From assembly GCF_014356525.2 (NCBI RefSeq), contig NC_052511.1, forward strand, positions 27,611,097-27,675,096: DNA of 64,000 nt, given 5' to 3'. The notes beneath the pieces were generated by a model. The model did not search any database. It saw nothing but the letters and a program-made list of their open reading frames with translations, and was not told the origin of the DNA. The position numbers and the translations under genes are program-made. Numbering within the stretch: position 1 is the first letter of the stretch; every line of letters starts with the position of its first letter. Of this stretch, positions 10,035 to 23,100 are shown piece by piece. Source of the stretch: Nilaparvata lugens (taxonomy: Eukaryota > Arthropoda > Insecta > Hemiptera > Delphacidae).

Positions 10035-12170
10035 AAATGTGTAAAGATTTTGTTTTTTTTTTTATTGTGCGTTATGAAACTGCTGTTCATTTTTTTTATT
10101 TACAGGCTTAATAATGTTGTTAATGTTCAATTTGTCGTTCACGATTAAAAATGATATATTTTATTGTTGTGTTCAATACTTTATCACCATTAATCCTTCC
10201 CTAGAATAATATTCTTATCTTATTTATTGATTCAAGTTTTGGCCTTTTCATAGCAACATGGGCAGACAAACGTGTTGTCCAAATGCTTTGAGCTTTGTAG
10301 TAATAATTATGAATGAGTGAAGATTACTGATAAGAGATGAATTAGATATAGGGATTATCAACCTTTTTTGCTTCACGTCCCCTTCGAATCCTGAATTTGT
10401 TCTCAATAATACCTGTCTGTATGAATAAATTGTGAATTAATCATTGTTTGAATTAATTCATCATACAAAACTGTTATCCAAATCAAATTTCCTTCTGCAC
10501 TGCCAACTAAAGAGAAACCTTGTGTGTTGGCAGTGAGTCGCAGAATACCACTCTAATATGATTGAAATTTTGCTTGCATATTTTCCATATAACCAAAACA
10601 TTTATATTTTCACCACATTTAGCATATTCACTTACTTGATTTTTACATGAGTTAATCGTATGTCATAGAAATATTCAGATTAAAGTAGATATGCTAGTTG
10701 CAAATGAAAATAATAAGCTGATGAATAAAAATGATAATAGATGTGAAAAGTCCAAAGTATTAAATAATTATTTTAATGGGTAATGATAAATTCCCATGAT
10801 AAATATAAGAAATATAAAATGCTTAAAAAATAAAGAAAACGATATTGGCACCATATTTGGATGGAACCTAGTAAGGAGAACTCAAGCACAACAAAACCAC
10901 ACTTCATTCAGTCACAAAGAGGATTCACTGTAATCACTATGGTAGCATAATAAAAACTTTTTTGTCATACTAGACTTATTCAAAAAAGAATTTATTATTT
11001 TAATAATATGAAATTGTTGTTTATAGATTGTATTTATAAATTTTGATACCTATGAAGTCTCTTCTTAGAAAAAAGTTGATTCTATTCAAGACGTTTGTAC
11101 ACTATCCGATTTATAAAAAAAATTCTAAAAAAACTGTCTTGTGGTGCAAGAAGCGTCCTAGCAGCGCAGTTATAATCAATCACCTTTACCGTGTTATTAA
11201 GGATGTTCGGTACACTTTTATTCAATTTGGATAATCTTTTCCACTATAATTGTTAAGATCATTATAAGAGTGAGAAAAAGTGGCAACTGAAATTTTTAAG
11301 TGGTCTAATAAGCATTATATTATATAAGAATAGTACCTAATGGTTCATTCTTGCATATTAAAATAGTGTGTGAATGGTTTACATTGAATTATTAAAAAAG
11401 TTGACTTGTAAAAATAGATTAATCAATACCTCATTATCCCATTATATTTTCATATAGGCCTATTTAATAATAGTATCTAGGGTATTTTAAGTAGGTAGTA
11501 GTTATTATTGGCACAATTCTGTCTCATTTTCTTATTTATTGAGAATTTGAGATAAGTTACCTACAAAACGATACCGGTATGAAAGATGTTTGTTCATATG
11601 ATAAAAATCAATGATTTTCTTAGATATTAGATCCAATGTGCAAACACTACCATGTACATATTTTTCTAAAATAAATTAAATCAAAGCTCTATAGTATATA
11701 GAGCTATATTATTACTATACTGTAACTGGAGGGTCGCTGTGTGAGCTAGATATTGGAAACTTATTTTGTTGTCATATTCTTAAATTTATAATGGTTTTAG
11801 GGTAATTTTTGGTGGGTAAAAAGTGTCTATACCAGTTCATAATCTGGATAATATAATAAAATGTTCTTCAAGTTTCTGAAGAGAAAAAGAAAGTCTTTCT
11901 TCCTTTTTTGTAAGTTTGAAAATCCCGCTTTGAATCTTTGAATGTATGCTGACATGATAAAATCATTTATAACTATGAACAACTTCTCAAATATATGAAT
12001 ATTTTTGATCATCTTATATTATCATGATATTTTCCCTGTGAAATCCGTTTTATGGATATTCTATTTCAAATTATTTTGGAAATTTATGTTACAGCCTCTG
12101 CAATTATCAAGAAATTTTTAAACGGAAGTCACTCGCGGCCATCAAAGAACTTCAGATCAAGTTCTCGTTT

Positions 12171-12180
12171 TGCCTTTTCC
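12171..12180 (+). promoter_or_regulatory. RpL15: RpL15 TOP initiator, copy 1
   Basis: TGCCTTTTCC is a polypyrimidine initiator typical of ribosomal protein genes, with transcription probably starting at a C near 12173. The mRNA would begin with a 5' terminal oligopyrimidine tract, the element for growth-dependent translational control. The upstream 80 bases are unusually GC-balanced (ACTCGCGGCC). Confidence 0.65.
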
Positions 12181-12203
12181 GTTTGTAGGATACACGGTTG
12201 CAG
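12173..12203 (+). other. RpL15: RpL15 5'UTR exon 1, copy 1
   Basis: A short non-coding first exon from the TOP initiator to TTGCAG|GTGAGT, a strong donor. A matching exon is present in the second duplication copy. Confidence 0.6.
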
Positions 12204-12734
12204 GTGAGTAAATTTTCAGAATTTTATCCTTCAATTTTGTTTAAATCTTTTGCAATATTGCTCAAATCGTCATTTAATTATTAATTTTTAACTATTTACT
12301 TCATAACTTTTACATTTGAATTGTTTTTTGAAATGTTTTATCTTTCTAAAACTCTAACAATACTTGCGCTACGTCAAGATCCCATGCTACTTTCTGATAT
12401 ATATAACAACTTTTGAGTTTCTTTTTTACGGTATTATTAAAAATAGGGCATTCGTTGATTATTGATCCTATTCCAATCATTAGAATTGTTAAAAATTGTT
12501 CTGATTTCTGAAAATCCAATCAACTCTTAGCTATTGGCCAATTTAGGTTATGTTTAGTATTTCATTATGGCTTAGTTCTGAGAAAATTCAAGCTTCTTCA
12601 AAATACTGTTAATTTTATAAATAATAAACACTCTGATTGCAACAATTTTCAATAAAATTTCCTGTTCCGTAAATACCGTAAACATTTATATTGGCTTTAA
12701 CATAATTATTGTTTACCAGGGTAGGTCTTCCACG

Positions 12735-12906
12735 ATGGGGGCCTACAAGTACATTCAGGAGTTGTACCGCAAAAAGCAGAGTGATGTTATGAGGTTCCTC
12801 CTCCGTATTAGGGTTTGGCAGTACCGTCAAATGACGAAGATGCATCGTGCTCCACGATCAACCAGACCCGACAAAGCTAGGAGACTTGGCTACAGAAACA
12901 AACAAG
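12735..12906 (+). CDS. RpL15: RpL15 exon 2, copy 1 (residues 1-57)
   Basis: Acceptor TGTTTACCAG at 12710-12719, 15 bases of 5'UTR, then ATG at 12735. Encodes [17 protein letters not shown] and onward to RRLGYRNKQ with one extra base of a Gly codon, then donor GGTTAG. Identical in protein to 16954-17125. If both copies were spliced into one mRNA, the junction would create an immediate stop (GGG TAG), so a functional transcript can use only one. Confidence 0.92.
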
Positions 12907-13713
12907 GTTAGTATCTACGAAATAATTATGTTATAACTTATGCACAAGCAATTAGCATTCACCACATCTATGACGTTGACTTTATAAATAGAAAAGGTAT
13001 ACTGTAGGATAAATAACATGTACTGTATGCTAGGAAAGAATTAGCTTGAAGTTTTAAAAATTCTTATCCTATTATAGATCAAATCATTCATATTTTCAAG
13101 TATCAAATTAGAACTTTATTTGTACGGAACTTGAATTTTGATAGTAATAAAAAAAATTTGCTAATAAAAATGTTTCAAATCATTTTGAAAATAGGCTATT
13201 AGACGTTTTTTTTTTTTCAATTAGCACCTAGTCTGAGACTAATAAGCTATTTATTTTATCCTAATTTTACTAAATGGACTTTTTCAAACCTCATCCAATG
13301 ATTACTGAGTTATGATATTTCAAATTTGAGTGATATTTAAAAAAAAATCAATTTTGATCATATTTAGTATTTGATCAACAATAATTATATCCCGATTACA
13401 ATCTAGATGTAAAATTCATAATCCCTCTGGGCGTAATTTTGTGCTCTAAAATATGAGACTAGGTAGAGCGCTCTATCTCATATAGATTTCCAGGTACACA
13501 TGACAACAATGCTCATTGTATTGTGAAAAACACCTCATTTTTAGCTTCAACCATCATCACCATCTAAATTGACCTCACAGTGATATTTACCACAATGATA
13601 TAAGCTCATGAGATTATGTTCTATGAGAATCACCCTTTAGTTTCACTTCATTTCAGTATTTCCTAGTGGAGAGGCACGCGAGGACACGATAAAGGATCGC
13701 TTAAGGATCAAGC
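12907..13713. other. Intron sequence after RpL15 exon 2 copy 1
   Basis: AT-rich sequence with no recognised gene. The duplication ends at 13205. Confidence 0.5.
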
Positions 13714-14046
13714 TATCAAAATGAAAAAGTTTTCTTAGGAAAACATTTTTTTTTCAATAATTTCAAATTTTCTAAAAATATCAATTTTTGAGAAAGTTAT
13801 TCAATTTACCAAAAATAGTGTTTAGTTGAGTTTTTTTTGGAAATTGAATAACTTTTTCAAAAATTGATATTTTCAGAAAATGTTTCAAAATTTTCTTGTT
13901 TTATTCAATCAACATTACCATGAAGAATTTATCTCGTACCGAATTTGAAATTTCCTGTCCCAAAAATTTAAACTTTAGGCGTTCATATCTCAAAAAGTAA
14001 TGATTGGAAGAAAATGTTTTCCTAAGAAAACTTTTTCATTTTGATA
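13714..14046. repeat. Palindromic MITE-like element with perfect 33-bp arms
   Basis: 13714-13746 (TATCAAAATGAAAAAGTTTT, then CTTAGGAAAACAT) is the exact reverse complement of 14014-14046. Inside it, a second inverted repeat pairs 13775-13807 with 13841-13873 (one mismatch in 33). The whole 333-bp unit could fold into nested hairpins and resembles a foldback MITE. It lies in the spacer between the two copies of duplication 1. Confidence 0.7.
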
Positions 14047-14203
14047 TATACCGGTACAAATCGAAAAACTTTGAAAAATATCACCAGTACAAGAAAGTTT
14101 ATTTTTAGCCTTTTCACAGCCTCAAGATGTAGACTGCAACATAGTATTAGGCCTACTTAACTTGCTAAGTAATTAGAACTACAAGTTTGTTTAGCACACC
14201 TGT

Positions 14204-14365
14204 TTAATTAAGTAGAACTCGTCTGACCTTTGCATGGGGAAATTCCTTCACCAATTCTTCAAGATCTGGGGACTGAACTATTTTATGTTCGCTAGACCAC
14301 TCAGACGTTCCTGGGATATTGTTGATCTTAGAAAAGTCTTCATTAGCTCGAGGTTGAAAAGCTTC
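14204..14365 (-). other. 54-codon open frame of unknown origin
   Basis: The minus strand is open from just after a TAA to the stop at 14204-14206, reading EAFQPRANEDFSKINNIPGT, then SEWSSEHKIVQSPDLEELVK and FPHAKVRRVLLN. The sequence looks protein-like rather than random, but has no ATG. It is probably a transposon ORF fragment. It lies close to a very GC-rich tail (14450-14511) that abuts the duplication junction. I do not recognise the family. Confidence 0.35.
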
Positions 14366-14444
14366 TTATATAATTTTACCATTCACATTTGATATTATGA
14401 ATTTATTATTTATTTGTATTTTAAAATTTTCCATTCCTTTAAAT

Positions 14445-14511
14445 TTGCCGCCCCCAAAACCTGCCGCCCTGTGCGGCCGCCCGGTCCGCCCACCCCTGGG
14501 GCCGGGCCTGT
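14445..14511. repeat. GC-rich tail at the duplication junction
   Basis: A block of G/C-rich sequence (GCCGCCCTGTGCGGCCGCCC, then CCCCTGGGGCCGGGCC) stands out sharply from its AT-rich surroundings and stops exactly where the second copy of duplication 1 begins. It probably belongs to the inserted element that carries the 54-codon frame. Confidence 0.5.
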
Positions 14512-16390
14512 GCTTTGTAGTAATAATTATGAATGAGTGAAGATTACTGATAAGAGATGAATTAGATATAGGGATTATCAACCTTTTTTGCTTCACGTCC
14601 CCTTCGAATCCTGAATTTGTTCTCAATAATACCTGTCTGTATGAATAAATTGTGAATTAATCATTGTTTGAATTAATTCATCATACAAAACTGTTATCCA
14701 AATCAAATTTCCTTCTGCACTGCCAACTAAAGAGAAACCTTGTGTGTTGGCAGTGAGTCGCAGAATACCACTCTAATATGATTGAAATTTTGCTTGCATA
14801 TTCTCCATATAACCAAAACATTTATATTTTCACCACATTTAGCATATTCACTTACTTGATTTTTACATGAGTTAATCGTATGTCATAGAAATATTCAGAT
14901 TAAAGTAGATATGCTAGTTGCAAATGAAAATAATAATAAGCTGATGAATAAAAATGATAATAGATGTGAAAAGTCCAAAGTATTAAATAATTATTTTAAT
15001 GGGTAATGATAAATTCCCATGATAAATATAAGAAATATAAAATGCTTAAAAAATAAAGAAAACGATATTGGCACCATATTTGGATGGAACCTAGTAAGGA
15101 GAACTCAAGCACAACAAAACCACACTTCATTCAGTCACAAAGAGGATTCACTGTAATCACTATGGTAGCATAATAAAAACTTTTTTGTCATACTAGACTT
15201 ATTCAAAAAAGAATTTATTATTTTAATAATATGAAATTGTTGTTTATAGATTGTATTTATAAATTTTGATACCTATGAAGTCTCTTCTTAGAAAAAAGTT
15301 GATTCTATTCAAGACGTTTGTACACTATCCGATTTTATAAAAAAAAATCTAAAAAAACTGTCTTGTGGTGCAAGAAGCGTCCTAGCAGCGCAGTTATAAT
15401 CAATCACCTTTACCGTGTTATTAAGGATGTTCGGTACACTTTTATTCAATTTGGATAATCTTTTCCACTATAATTGTTAAGATCATTATAAGAGTGAGAA
15501 AAAGTGGCAACTGAAATTTTTAAGTGGTCTAATAAGCATTATATTATATAAGAATAGTATCTAATGGTTCATTCTTGCATATTAAAATAGTGTGTGAATG
15601 GTTTACATTGAATTATTAAAAAAGTTGACTTGTAAAAATAGATTAATCAATACCTCATTATCCCATTATATTTTCATATAGGCCTATTTAATAATAGTAT
15701 CTAGGGTATTTTAAGTAGTAGTTATTATTGGCACAATTCTGTCTCATTTTCTTATTTATTGAGAATTTGAGATAAGTTACCTACAAAACGATACCGGTAT
15801 GAAAGATGTTTGTTCATATGATAAAAATCAATTATTTTCTTAGATATTAGATCCAATGTGCAAACACTACCATGTACATATTTTTCTAAAATAAATTAAA
15901 TCAAAGCTCTATAGTATATAGAGCTATATTATTACTATACTGTAACTGGAGGGTCGCTGTGTGAGCTAGATATTGGAAACTTATTTTGTTGTCATATTCT
16001 TAAATTTATAATGGTTTTAGGGTAATTTTTGGTGGGTCAAAAGTGTCTATACCAGTTCATAATCTGGATAGTATAATAAAATGTTCTTCAAGTTTCTGAA
16101 GAGAAAAAGAAAGTCTTGCTTCCTTTTTTGTAAGTTTGAAAATCCCGCTTTGAATCTTTGAATGTATGCTGACATGATAAAATCATTTATAACTATGAAC
16201 AACTTCTTAAATATATGAATATTTTTGATCATCTTATATTATCATGATATTTTTCCTGTGATATTCGTTTTATGGATATTCTATTTCAAATTATTTTGGA
16301 AATTTATGTTACAGCCTCTGCAACTATCAAGAAATTTTTAAACGGAAGTCACTCGCGGCCATCAAAGAACTTCAGATCAAGTTCTCGTTT

Positions 16391-16400
16391 TGCCTTTTCC
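16391..16400 (+). promoter_or_regulatory. RpL15: RpL15 TOP initiator, copy 2
   Basis: Same TGCCTTTTCC initiator as at 12171 in the copy nearest the rest of the gene. If both are real, RpL15 has two tandem promoters about 4.2 kb apart. Confidence 0.6.
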
Positions 16401-16423
16401 GTTTGTAGGATACACGGTCGCAG
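16393..16423 (+). other. RpL15: RpL15 5'UTR exon 1, copy 2
   Basis: Differs from copy 1 by a T-to-C change just before the donor (GGTCGCAG|GTGAGT). Confidence 0.6.
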
Positions 16424-16953
16424 GTGAGTAAATTTTCAGAATTTTATCCTTCAATTTTGTTTAAATCTTTTGCAATATTGCTCAAATCGTCATTTAATTA
16501 TTAATTTTCAACTATTTACTTCATAACTTTACATTTGAATTTTTTTTTGAAATGTTTTATCTTTCTAAAACTCTAACAATACTTGCGCTACGTCAAGATC
16601 CCATGCTACTTTCTGATATATATAACAACTTTTGAGTTTCTTTTTTTCGGTATTATTAAAAATAGGGCATTCGTTGATTATTGATCTTATTCCAATCATT
16701 AGAATTGTTAAAAATTGTTCTGATTTCTGAAAATCCAATCAACTCTTAGCTATTGGCCAATTTAGGTTATGTTTAGTATTTCATTATGGCTTAGTTCTGA
16801 GAAAATTCTAGCTTCTTCAAAATACTGTTAATTTTATAAATAATAAACACTCTGATTGCAACAATTTTCAATAAAATTTCCTGTTCCGTAAATACCGTAA
16901 ACATTTATATTGGCTTTAACATAATTATTGTTTACCAGGGTAGGTCTTCCACG

Positions 16954-17125
16954 ATGGGGGCCTACAAGTACATTCAGGAGTTGTACCGCAAAAAGCAGAG
17001 TGATGTTATGAGGTTCCTCCTCCGTATTAGGGTTTGGCAGTACCGTCAAATGACGAAGATGCATCGTGCTCCACGATCAACCAGACCCGACAAAGCTAGG
17101 AGACTTGGCTACAGAAACAAACAAG
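16954..17125 (+). CDS. RpL15: RpL15 exon 2, copy 2 (residues 1-57)
   Basis: Acceptor TTTACCAG at 16931-16938, ATG at 16954, donor at 17126 (AACAAG|GTTAG). Coding sequence matches copy 1. This copy is adjacent to exon 3 and is the simpler choice for the mature mRNA. Confidence 0.93.
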
Positions 17126-20100
17126 GTTAGTATCTACGAAATAATTATGTTATAACTTATGCACAAGCAATTAGCATTCACCACATCTATGACGTTGACT
17201 TTATAAATAGAAAAGGTATACTGTAGGATAAATAACATGTACTGTATGCTAGGAAAGAATTAGCTTGAAGTTTTAAAAATTCTTATCCTATTATAGATCA
17301 AATCATTTATATTTTCAAGTATCAAATTAGAACTTTATTTGTACGGAACTTGAATTTTGATAGTAATAAAAAAAATTTGCTAATAAAAATGTTTCAAATC
17401 ATTTTGAAAATAGGCTATTAGACGAATGTCAGCAACAATTTGAATTCTTACTCATGGTACTTACTTCTTACTTTCGGTGTCCTCATCACGATCCTAGGAA
17501 CTGAGAGTTGTCTTTGGTTTTCATCCCCTCATGGTTGTCAAGCCTGGACTAGGTCGTCCTGCAATGTAGCCATCAGGTCCTTACGTGGCGGTATGAGCTC
17601 CAACTGATATATTCTTCCACTGATTAGAAAGGTTGTTCTGTGAAGTACCTCTTCAGTTCCTTTACGAATTGTGTCGGCTCAGTGTGCTTGAGTAATTTTA
17701 TTCGCTCCGGTAACATGTTGAAGAAGTATGACCCCGAGTAATTTGGAGTGCACTTGAATTTGTTCCGATTGTGCTGCGGAAGATCTATATTATGGCGATT
17801 CTATGCTATTATCTATATTATTCCTTATGTTGACACTGCTGACTGCTCCTCAAAGAAGGTTTTTGACTTGTTTCTAGTAGTATCGTCTCCAGTAGGTAGA
17901 TTGATATCACAGTGAGGACCTTGTACTCCCGAAATAGTGGCTTGCAATGTTCCATGTAGTTACGCCTAAGTATTATTCTAATGGCCTTCTTCTGGTATCA
18001 AAGTATCTTATTTATGCAGTTGATTGGTACTTCGCCAGGAATTTAGTGTTATCAACTGTGTCTATTTTTCATTATAAATACGATCTTTGATTTCCAGGTG
18101 TGAATGTAATCTTGACTGTTTTACCCGCATTTATTGTTAGCTTTAAGTTGCTTAAAATTGTAGACGCTGTTTGAAGAGTTGAGTTGATGCTGCTATAGTC
18201 CCTTTTTTCTTATCTATAGGTACAATTTTTGTTGTGTCATCCGCAAATAGGACACATTTGTTTCTTTTTCCAAGATAGTCCGGAAAGTTGTTTATGTAGC
18301 CTATACGAGGAAATATAATGGACCCTGGATTGACACTTGAGACACACCTTTCTTAATTTCTTGAAACATTGATTTTGCTCTAGTTATTACTGTTTGCTGT
18401 TGGTAGCCTATTCCCTATGTGTATTTCTACATATTGATATCTTTAAGTGAAGTATTTTTCAATTCATTGTGGAGCTTTGCCTTGAATGTGCAGCTGTTTC
18501 AGCTTTTTTGTTAGCATATCCTGGTCAAGATTGTCGAAAGCTTTCTGCAAGTCCAGGAATACCCCTGCTGCTATATTGTTTTCCTCCCATGTATCATTTA
18601 CGACCTTTAACAGGTAGGCTATGGCTGTGTTGTGCTGAGACCCTTTCTAAAGCCATGTTGGAATGTTGATAGCAGACCATTATTTTCAAGGTGGGCAGTT
18701 AGTCTATTGTTAACCACATGCTCTAAGATCTTGGAGACAATTTGGTGGATTAGATATTGGCCTATAATTGGTTAAACTAATTGTGATAATTGAAAAATTG
18801 ATTCGGTACCGGTATTGATTTTAACTTTATATTTTTAAATAATTTTTAGTCAATATTTATTGGATTGTGTAATTTTCAGGCTTTGTTATCTACCGTATTC
18901 GTGTGAGGCGAGGAGGTCGCAAACGCCCAGTGCCCAAAGGTGCCACCTACGGTAAACCCAAGAGCCACGGAGTCAACCAACTTAAGCCAACACGTAACCT
19001 CCAAAACTTGGCTGAAGTGAGTAAACTATTTTTATTGAAGATTTTATCAACATTTTTGCTCTGTTACTCCAAGAGGTTACAGAAGTTTCATATAAAAGAT
19101 ATTGTCAACATTAAAAACTTGGAATATTTATAATATACTGTTGAAAGATAATATGAACTTATAAGTTATAATTATTTATAATACTTCTTTTTGATATAAT
19201 AATAATTTATTTTTGTCACATAATTATAAAATTGCATTCTCAATTTCAGAGTATTTTTATAGTAATCTGCCTATGAAAATGAACAAACGCTGTCTTTTTT
19301 CACTCTCACACATTTGGTTCACAAGCTTTCTGGCTGTGCAATACGGCCATACTGTACTCCATAAGCACAATCCTGCCAGCGCCACACTCGCCAAGTCGGT
19401 TGCCAAGGGAAATTTTTAATGTTGGTGAGAAGGCGAGCGGTGGCATAGTAGTCATCCACACTCGACAATTGTACGCACTTTGCAAGAGTGTGGAAGCGGC
19501 AAAAGGGTTGCACAGACTATAATTAGACTATTGTATTAGTTATTCAGCAAAATATATCAGTTTATTACTAAGTTGAAAACGTTCATTTGATTTTATCAAA
19601 TTCTACTTTTAATGATGATAACCAATCTATAAGCATGATGTACTTTATGATTGCTTAATCTTCCTTGGATGTCTGAAAGAAAAATTACTTGAACTTGATT
19701 ATATATCTAGTGGAAAGAAATGTCTTATGTGATATTTTTTCAACAGGAACGAGTTGGTAGACGTGCTGGTGGATTAAGAGTGATGAATTCTTACTGGATC
19801 GCTCAGGACGCTATCTACAAATACTACGAAGTCATCTGTATTGACCCACACCACAAGGTAGGTGGATTTTTTTTAATTGAGTGGTTTGAACTCAAAAATT
19901 TTATAAGCGTCCGAGTTAGCATTCATTGGATTACCGTGCTTCACCAAAAGTAGCTAATTAGTGCAACGCTATGGCTCAGTATATCTTACGTTGTAATTAT
20001 TGTTATTCATTTTTTGCTGATTTTAATATCATAGTTATCAGTGTTCAATTGCGAAGAATCGTCGATCATAGTAGTTTTGAGTAGATGTGTAACCCAAGTC

Positions 20101-23100
20101 ATCTGGTTTTTAGAACGACATTCTTTCACCACTTCTTTCATTGTTTCTTTCTATCAAATAGCAACCAGTTTATATCTCATCATTCCCACTTATTTATTAT
20201 GTAAAAACTAGTCACAGGCTCGTATCATATTTGGAGAAAATATCAAATTCTATCAATTTTAAGTTTTGGACTTTATTAAAATCAAGTCCAAAGTCTAAAA
20301 GTTAAATTAAGTTTTGGACTTGGTGCATTTTTAGTTTTGTACTTTGAGATGAAATGATTTCAAGAGCTCATTCTATGACGGGAGTGCCTCAGAACTGCGA
20401 GTTTGAATTTGTCTAGTGTATGAACATGAAATGTTCTGTTCAATTAGAGTTGAAAGCAGTGGTGTAACCTCAAAACTTAACTTGAGCTAGCTCTCCAGGC
20501 AAATCAACTAACCCCTTCTCTGCCTCACTAGTCCAAAAAAACTACATTTAAAAGTCAGAAACCTTCCTTTTGTAAGTAGTTTTGAAACTCCTTTACTAAG
20601 TTTTATAACTTGGTGTCTGATGAACTAGAAATTGATAATAATTCGATTTTTTGCCAAAAGGGTCATGAAAAAATACCTCAAACTCTACAACAGACCGAAC
20701 CAAAAATTGCAAAATGTAACCTCAAACAATAACATTCCAAGTTCCAAGTTTGCCTGACTGCAATACATCCAGAGTCAACTCGCTTCGGCTACAGTCGGCG
20801 AAGCTGTAGGGCTGTAGCTCCTATCCACTACAATGGGAAAGAACCCATTCCCCTCCCCACTTCTCTTCCAGCGAGAATTACATTGTCGATATGAGCCGCT
20901 AGGCCATCGCTGAGAGTTCGGTAGCTTTACGTATTTGGCATAGTCGCGCCGCATCGCAAACGCTCAATTTTACATTAAAGCATGAAATACTGATGTTTTT
21001 AGACTTCTTACCTTCTTAAATATTTCATCAACAATAATGATATTCTAATATTTAAACAAATTTTATTTATTTATTGAAAATAGTTAGGCTTCCCAGCTAT
21101 AGTGAGGTCCACTTTATAATGGCAGTGTTTGATTAGCAATGTTATTGCTATCCTTGTCTATCATTCAACAAAACGGATAGCGCTATCTCTTTCTCGCTTT
21201 GCTCTGTTGCCAGATCGTCTTTTAACAATGTAGAATTGATCATTAATAATTAATTAACAAAATATTTCATCTTAATTATGAGATTTCATTATAAAATGAT
21301 TGAAAAACATAATTTCTTTCTCAATAAAATATTTCTTGCTTAATAAAATATAATTGATTATTTTAAACGAGAATGAACAGTCAATATTACATCAATAAAC
21401 CTGTATCAGCTACCATCTATAGAAGGCATTGACAAGGCAGAGGATCGGCAACGTTTTTCTCCTATCTTTCTCCACTGCCATTATAACGTGGACCTCACGT
21501 TAGCCTAGCTAGCCTTGAGGGGTACGCGACTAGGTGCCACCCCGACTACTTGGCCCCTTTTAAAACCGGTTTTTAGGGGACAAGTAGTCGGTGGGACACC
21601 CTGTCGTGAGGGTGCGAGGTGTCAAGTTGTCGTTTACGGTCATGACTAGTTGGCACTTCCGGTCCAGTAGGTTTCAAGTAGTCGGGGGGACAACTTGACG
21701 GCAATGGAATATTTTTACGAGGGTACAAGTAGTCGCCTATGGCCAAAATGACCAGGTGTCAAGTAGTCGGGGTGACAACTAGACGGCTACCCGCCTTGAG
21801 AATAAGCCACTGGTTTAAAGGTAAAAGGGAAGGTTAGGTTTTGGCTTTTAAATGTTGAAGCAATATGTTAATACTATTTGAAATCTGTGGATAATTCTAT
21901 ATAATAAACACAAATAACGAAAAGCTGAAATATTCGCACTTTTGATATATCGCACTTACGAGACACACCATTCTCGGCATATGATGATAACAAATTTCTA
22001 TCACTGACCTCTTGTGATTTTTTATCTTCCTTGGATGTCTGATGTCGTTGAATGTTTTATAATTTAAAATCTCCCGTTCATTGAATATGTATCAACCAAA
22101 TACAGTTTATTTATTAAGTTTATATACTCGTACTCCATAGCTTAAAATTTGCTGACTGAATGCTTCGATATGTTGCCATAATCAGTGATGATCTTGTTAA
22201 AAGAGTATTTGCTATCTGAAGATAATGATGCGAAACACCACACTGAGATTATGTGCAAATTGTCAAAAGTTCCAAAACTCGCCAATTTTCAACTAATCGA
22301 ATTGATTTCTGGGGACCTGCAAAAAACTAGCTTTCTGATGATTACAAATCTTTTTATGACTATTTCTTATACTACTTTTCTTCCTTGGAGTTCTGATTTA
22401 AAATATAATGAATACAGTATTTAGGATTTTTCCATTCTATAGCCTCTTTAATAATGAATAAAATTGCTGACTCTGAATTTATGATGATCTTGGAAAAGAG
22501 TATTTGCTATTTGATGTTAATGATGCAAAACACCATCCTGAAATTATATGCAAATTGTTAACGTTTTGAAACTCGTCATTTGTCAACTATTGTATCACGG
22601 CAGTAAATAAATGAATATGGTACATATAACATATCGCAAACGTAGATAGGGTACCTATTAGGCCAATATTAATATGTAAATTTGAAAATTCATGCTGTTT
22701 GGGAAAAAACATGTTTTTTTGATATCTATAGAAAATAATAAGTAAGTAAACTCACCAATTTATTTTCAGAAAGCTTGATTTTTGTACTTTTAGTGGAGTT
22801 TAATCAAAGTACATACTCTGTAGCAATATTTTTCAACTCTTTACACTACAGATGGAACGCAAAATACGGTTATTTTGTCAATAACTTCACTATAAATATC
22901 AACTTCCCTATTTTTTAATGTTTCAAATAGTGAGTAATTTTCGGTTCAATTTTGCATTTGAATAAAAAATCATGTTTTATAAACGACTCACATCTATTCA
23001 AACAGTCAGACATGTCTTGGTATACTATTTTCCAGTTTTAATCCTTGCCTGATAATTTTGAAAGCCTCTAGAACTTCTTGATCTGACGGATTCTTCTCCT

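Larger units (their letters stand above)
10292..13205 (+). repeat. Segmental duplication 1, copy 1
   Basis: Nearly identical to 14512-17424, with scattered substitutions and short indels (roughly one per 100 bases by eye). The junctions are sharp: homology begins at GCTTTGTAG and ends at ...CTATTAGACG. It contains the RpL15 promoter, exon 1 and exon 2. The first 1.9 kb are otherwise non-coding. Confidence 0.92.
14512..17424 (+). repeat. Segmental duplication 1, copy 2
   Basis: Second copy of 10292-13205, with matching promoter, exon 1 and exon 2 of RpL15. It is followed directly by a retroelement fragment. Confidence 0.92.
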
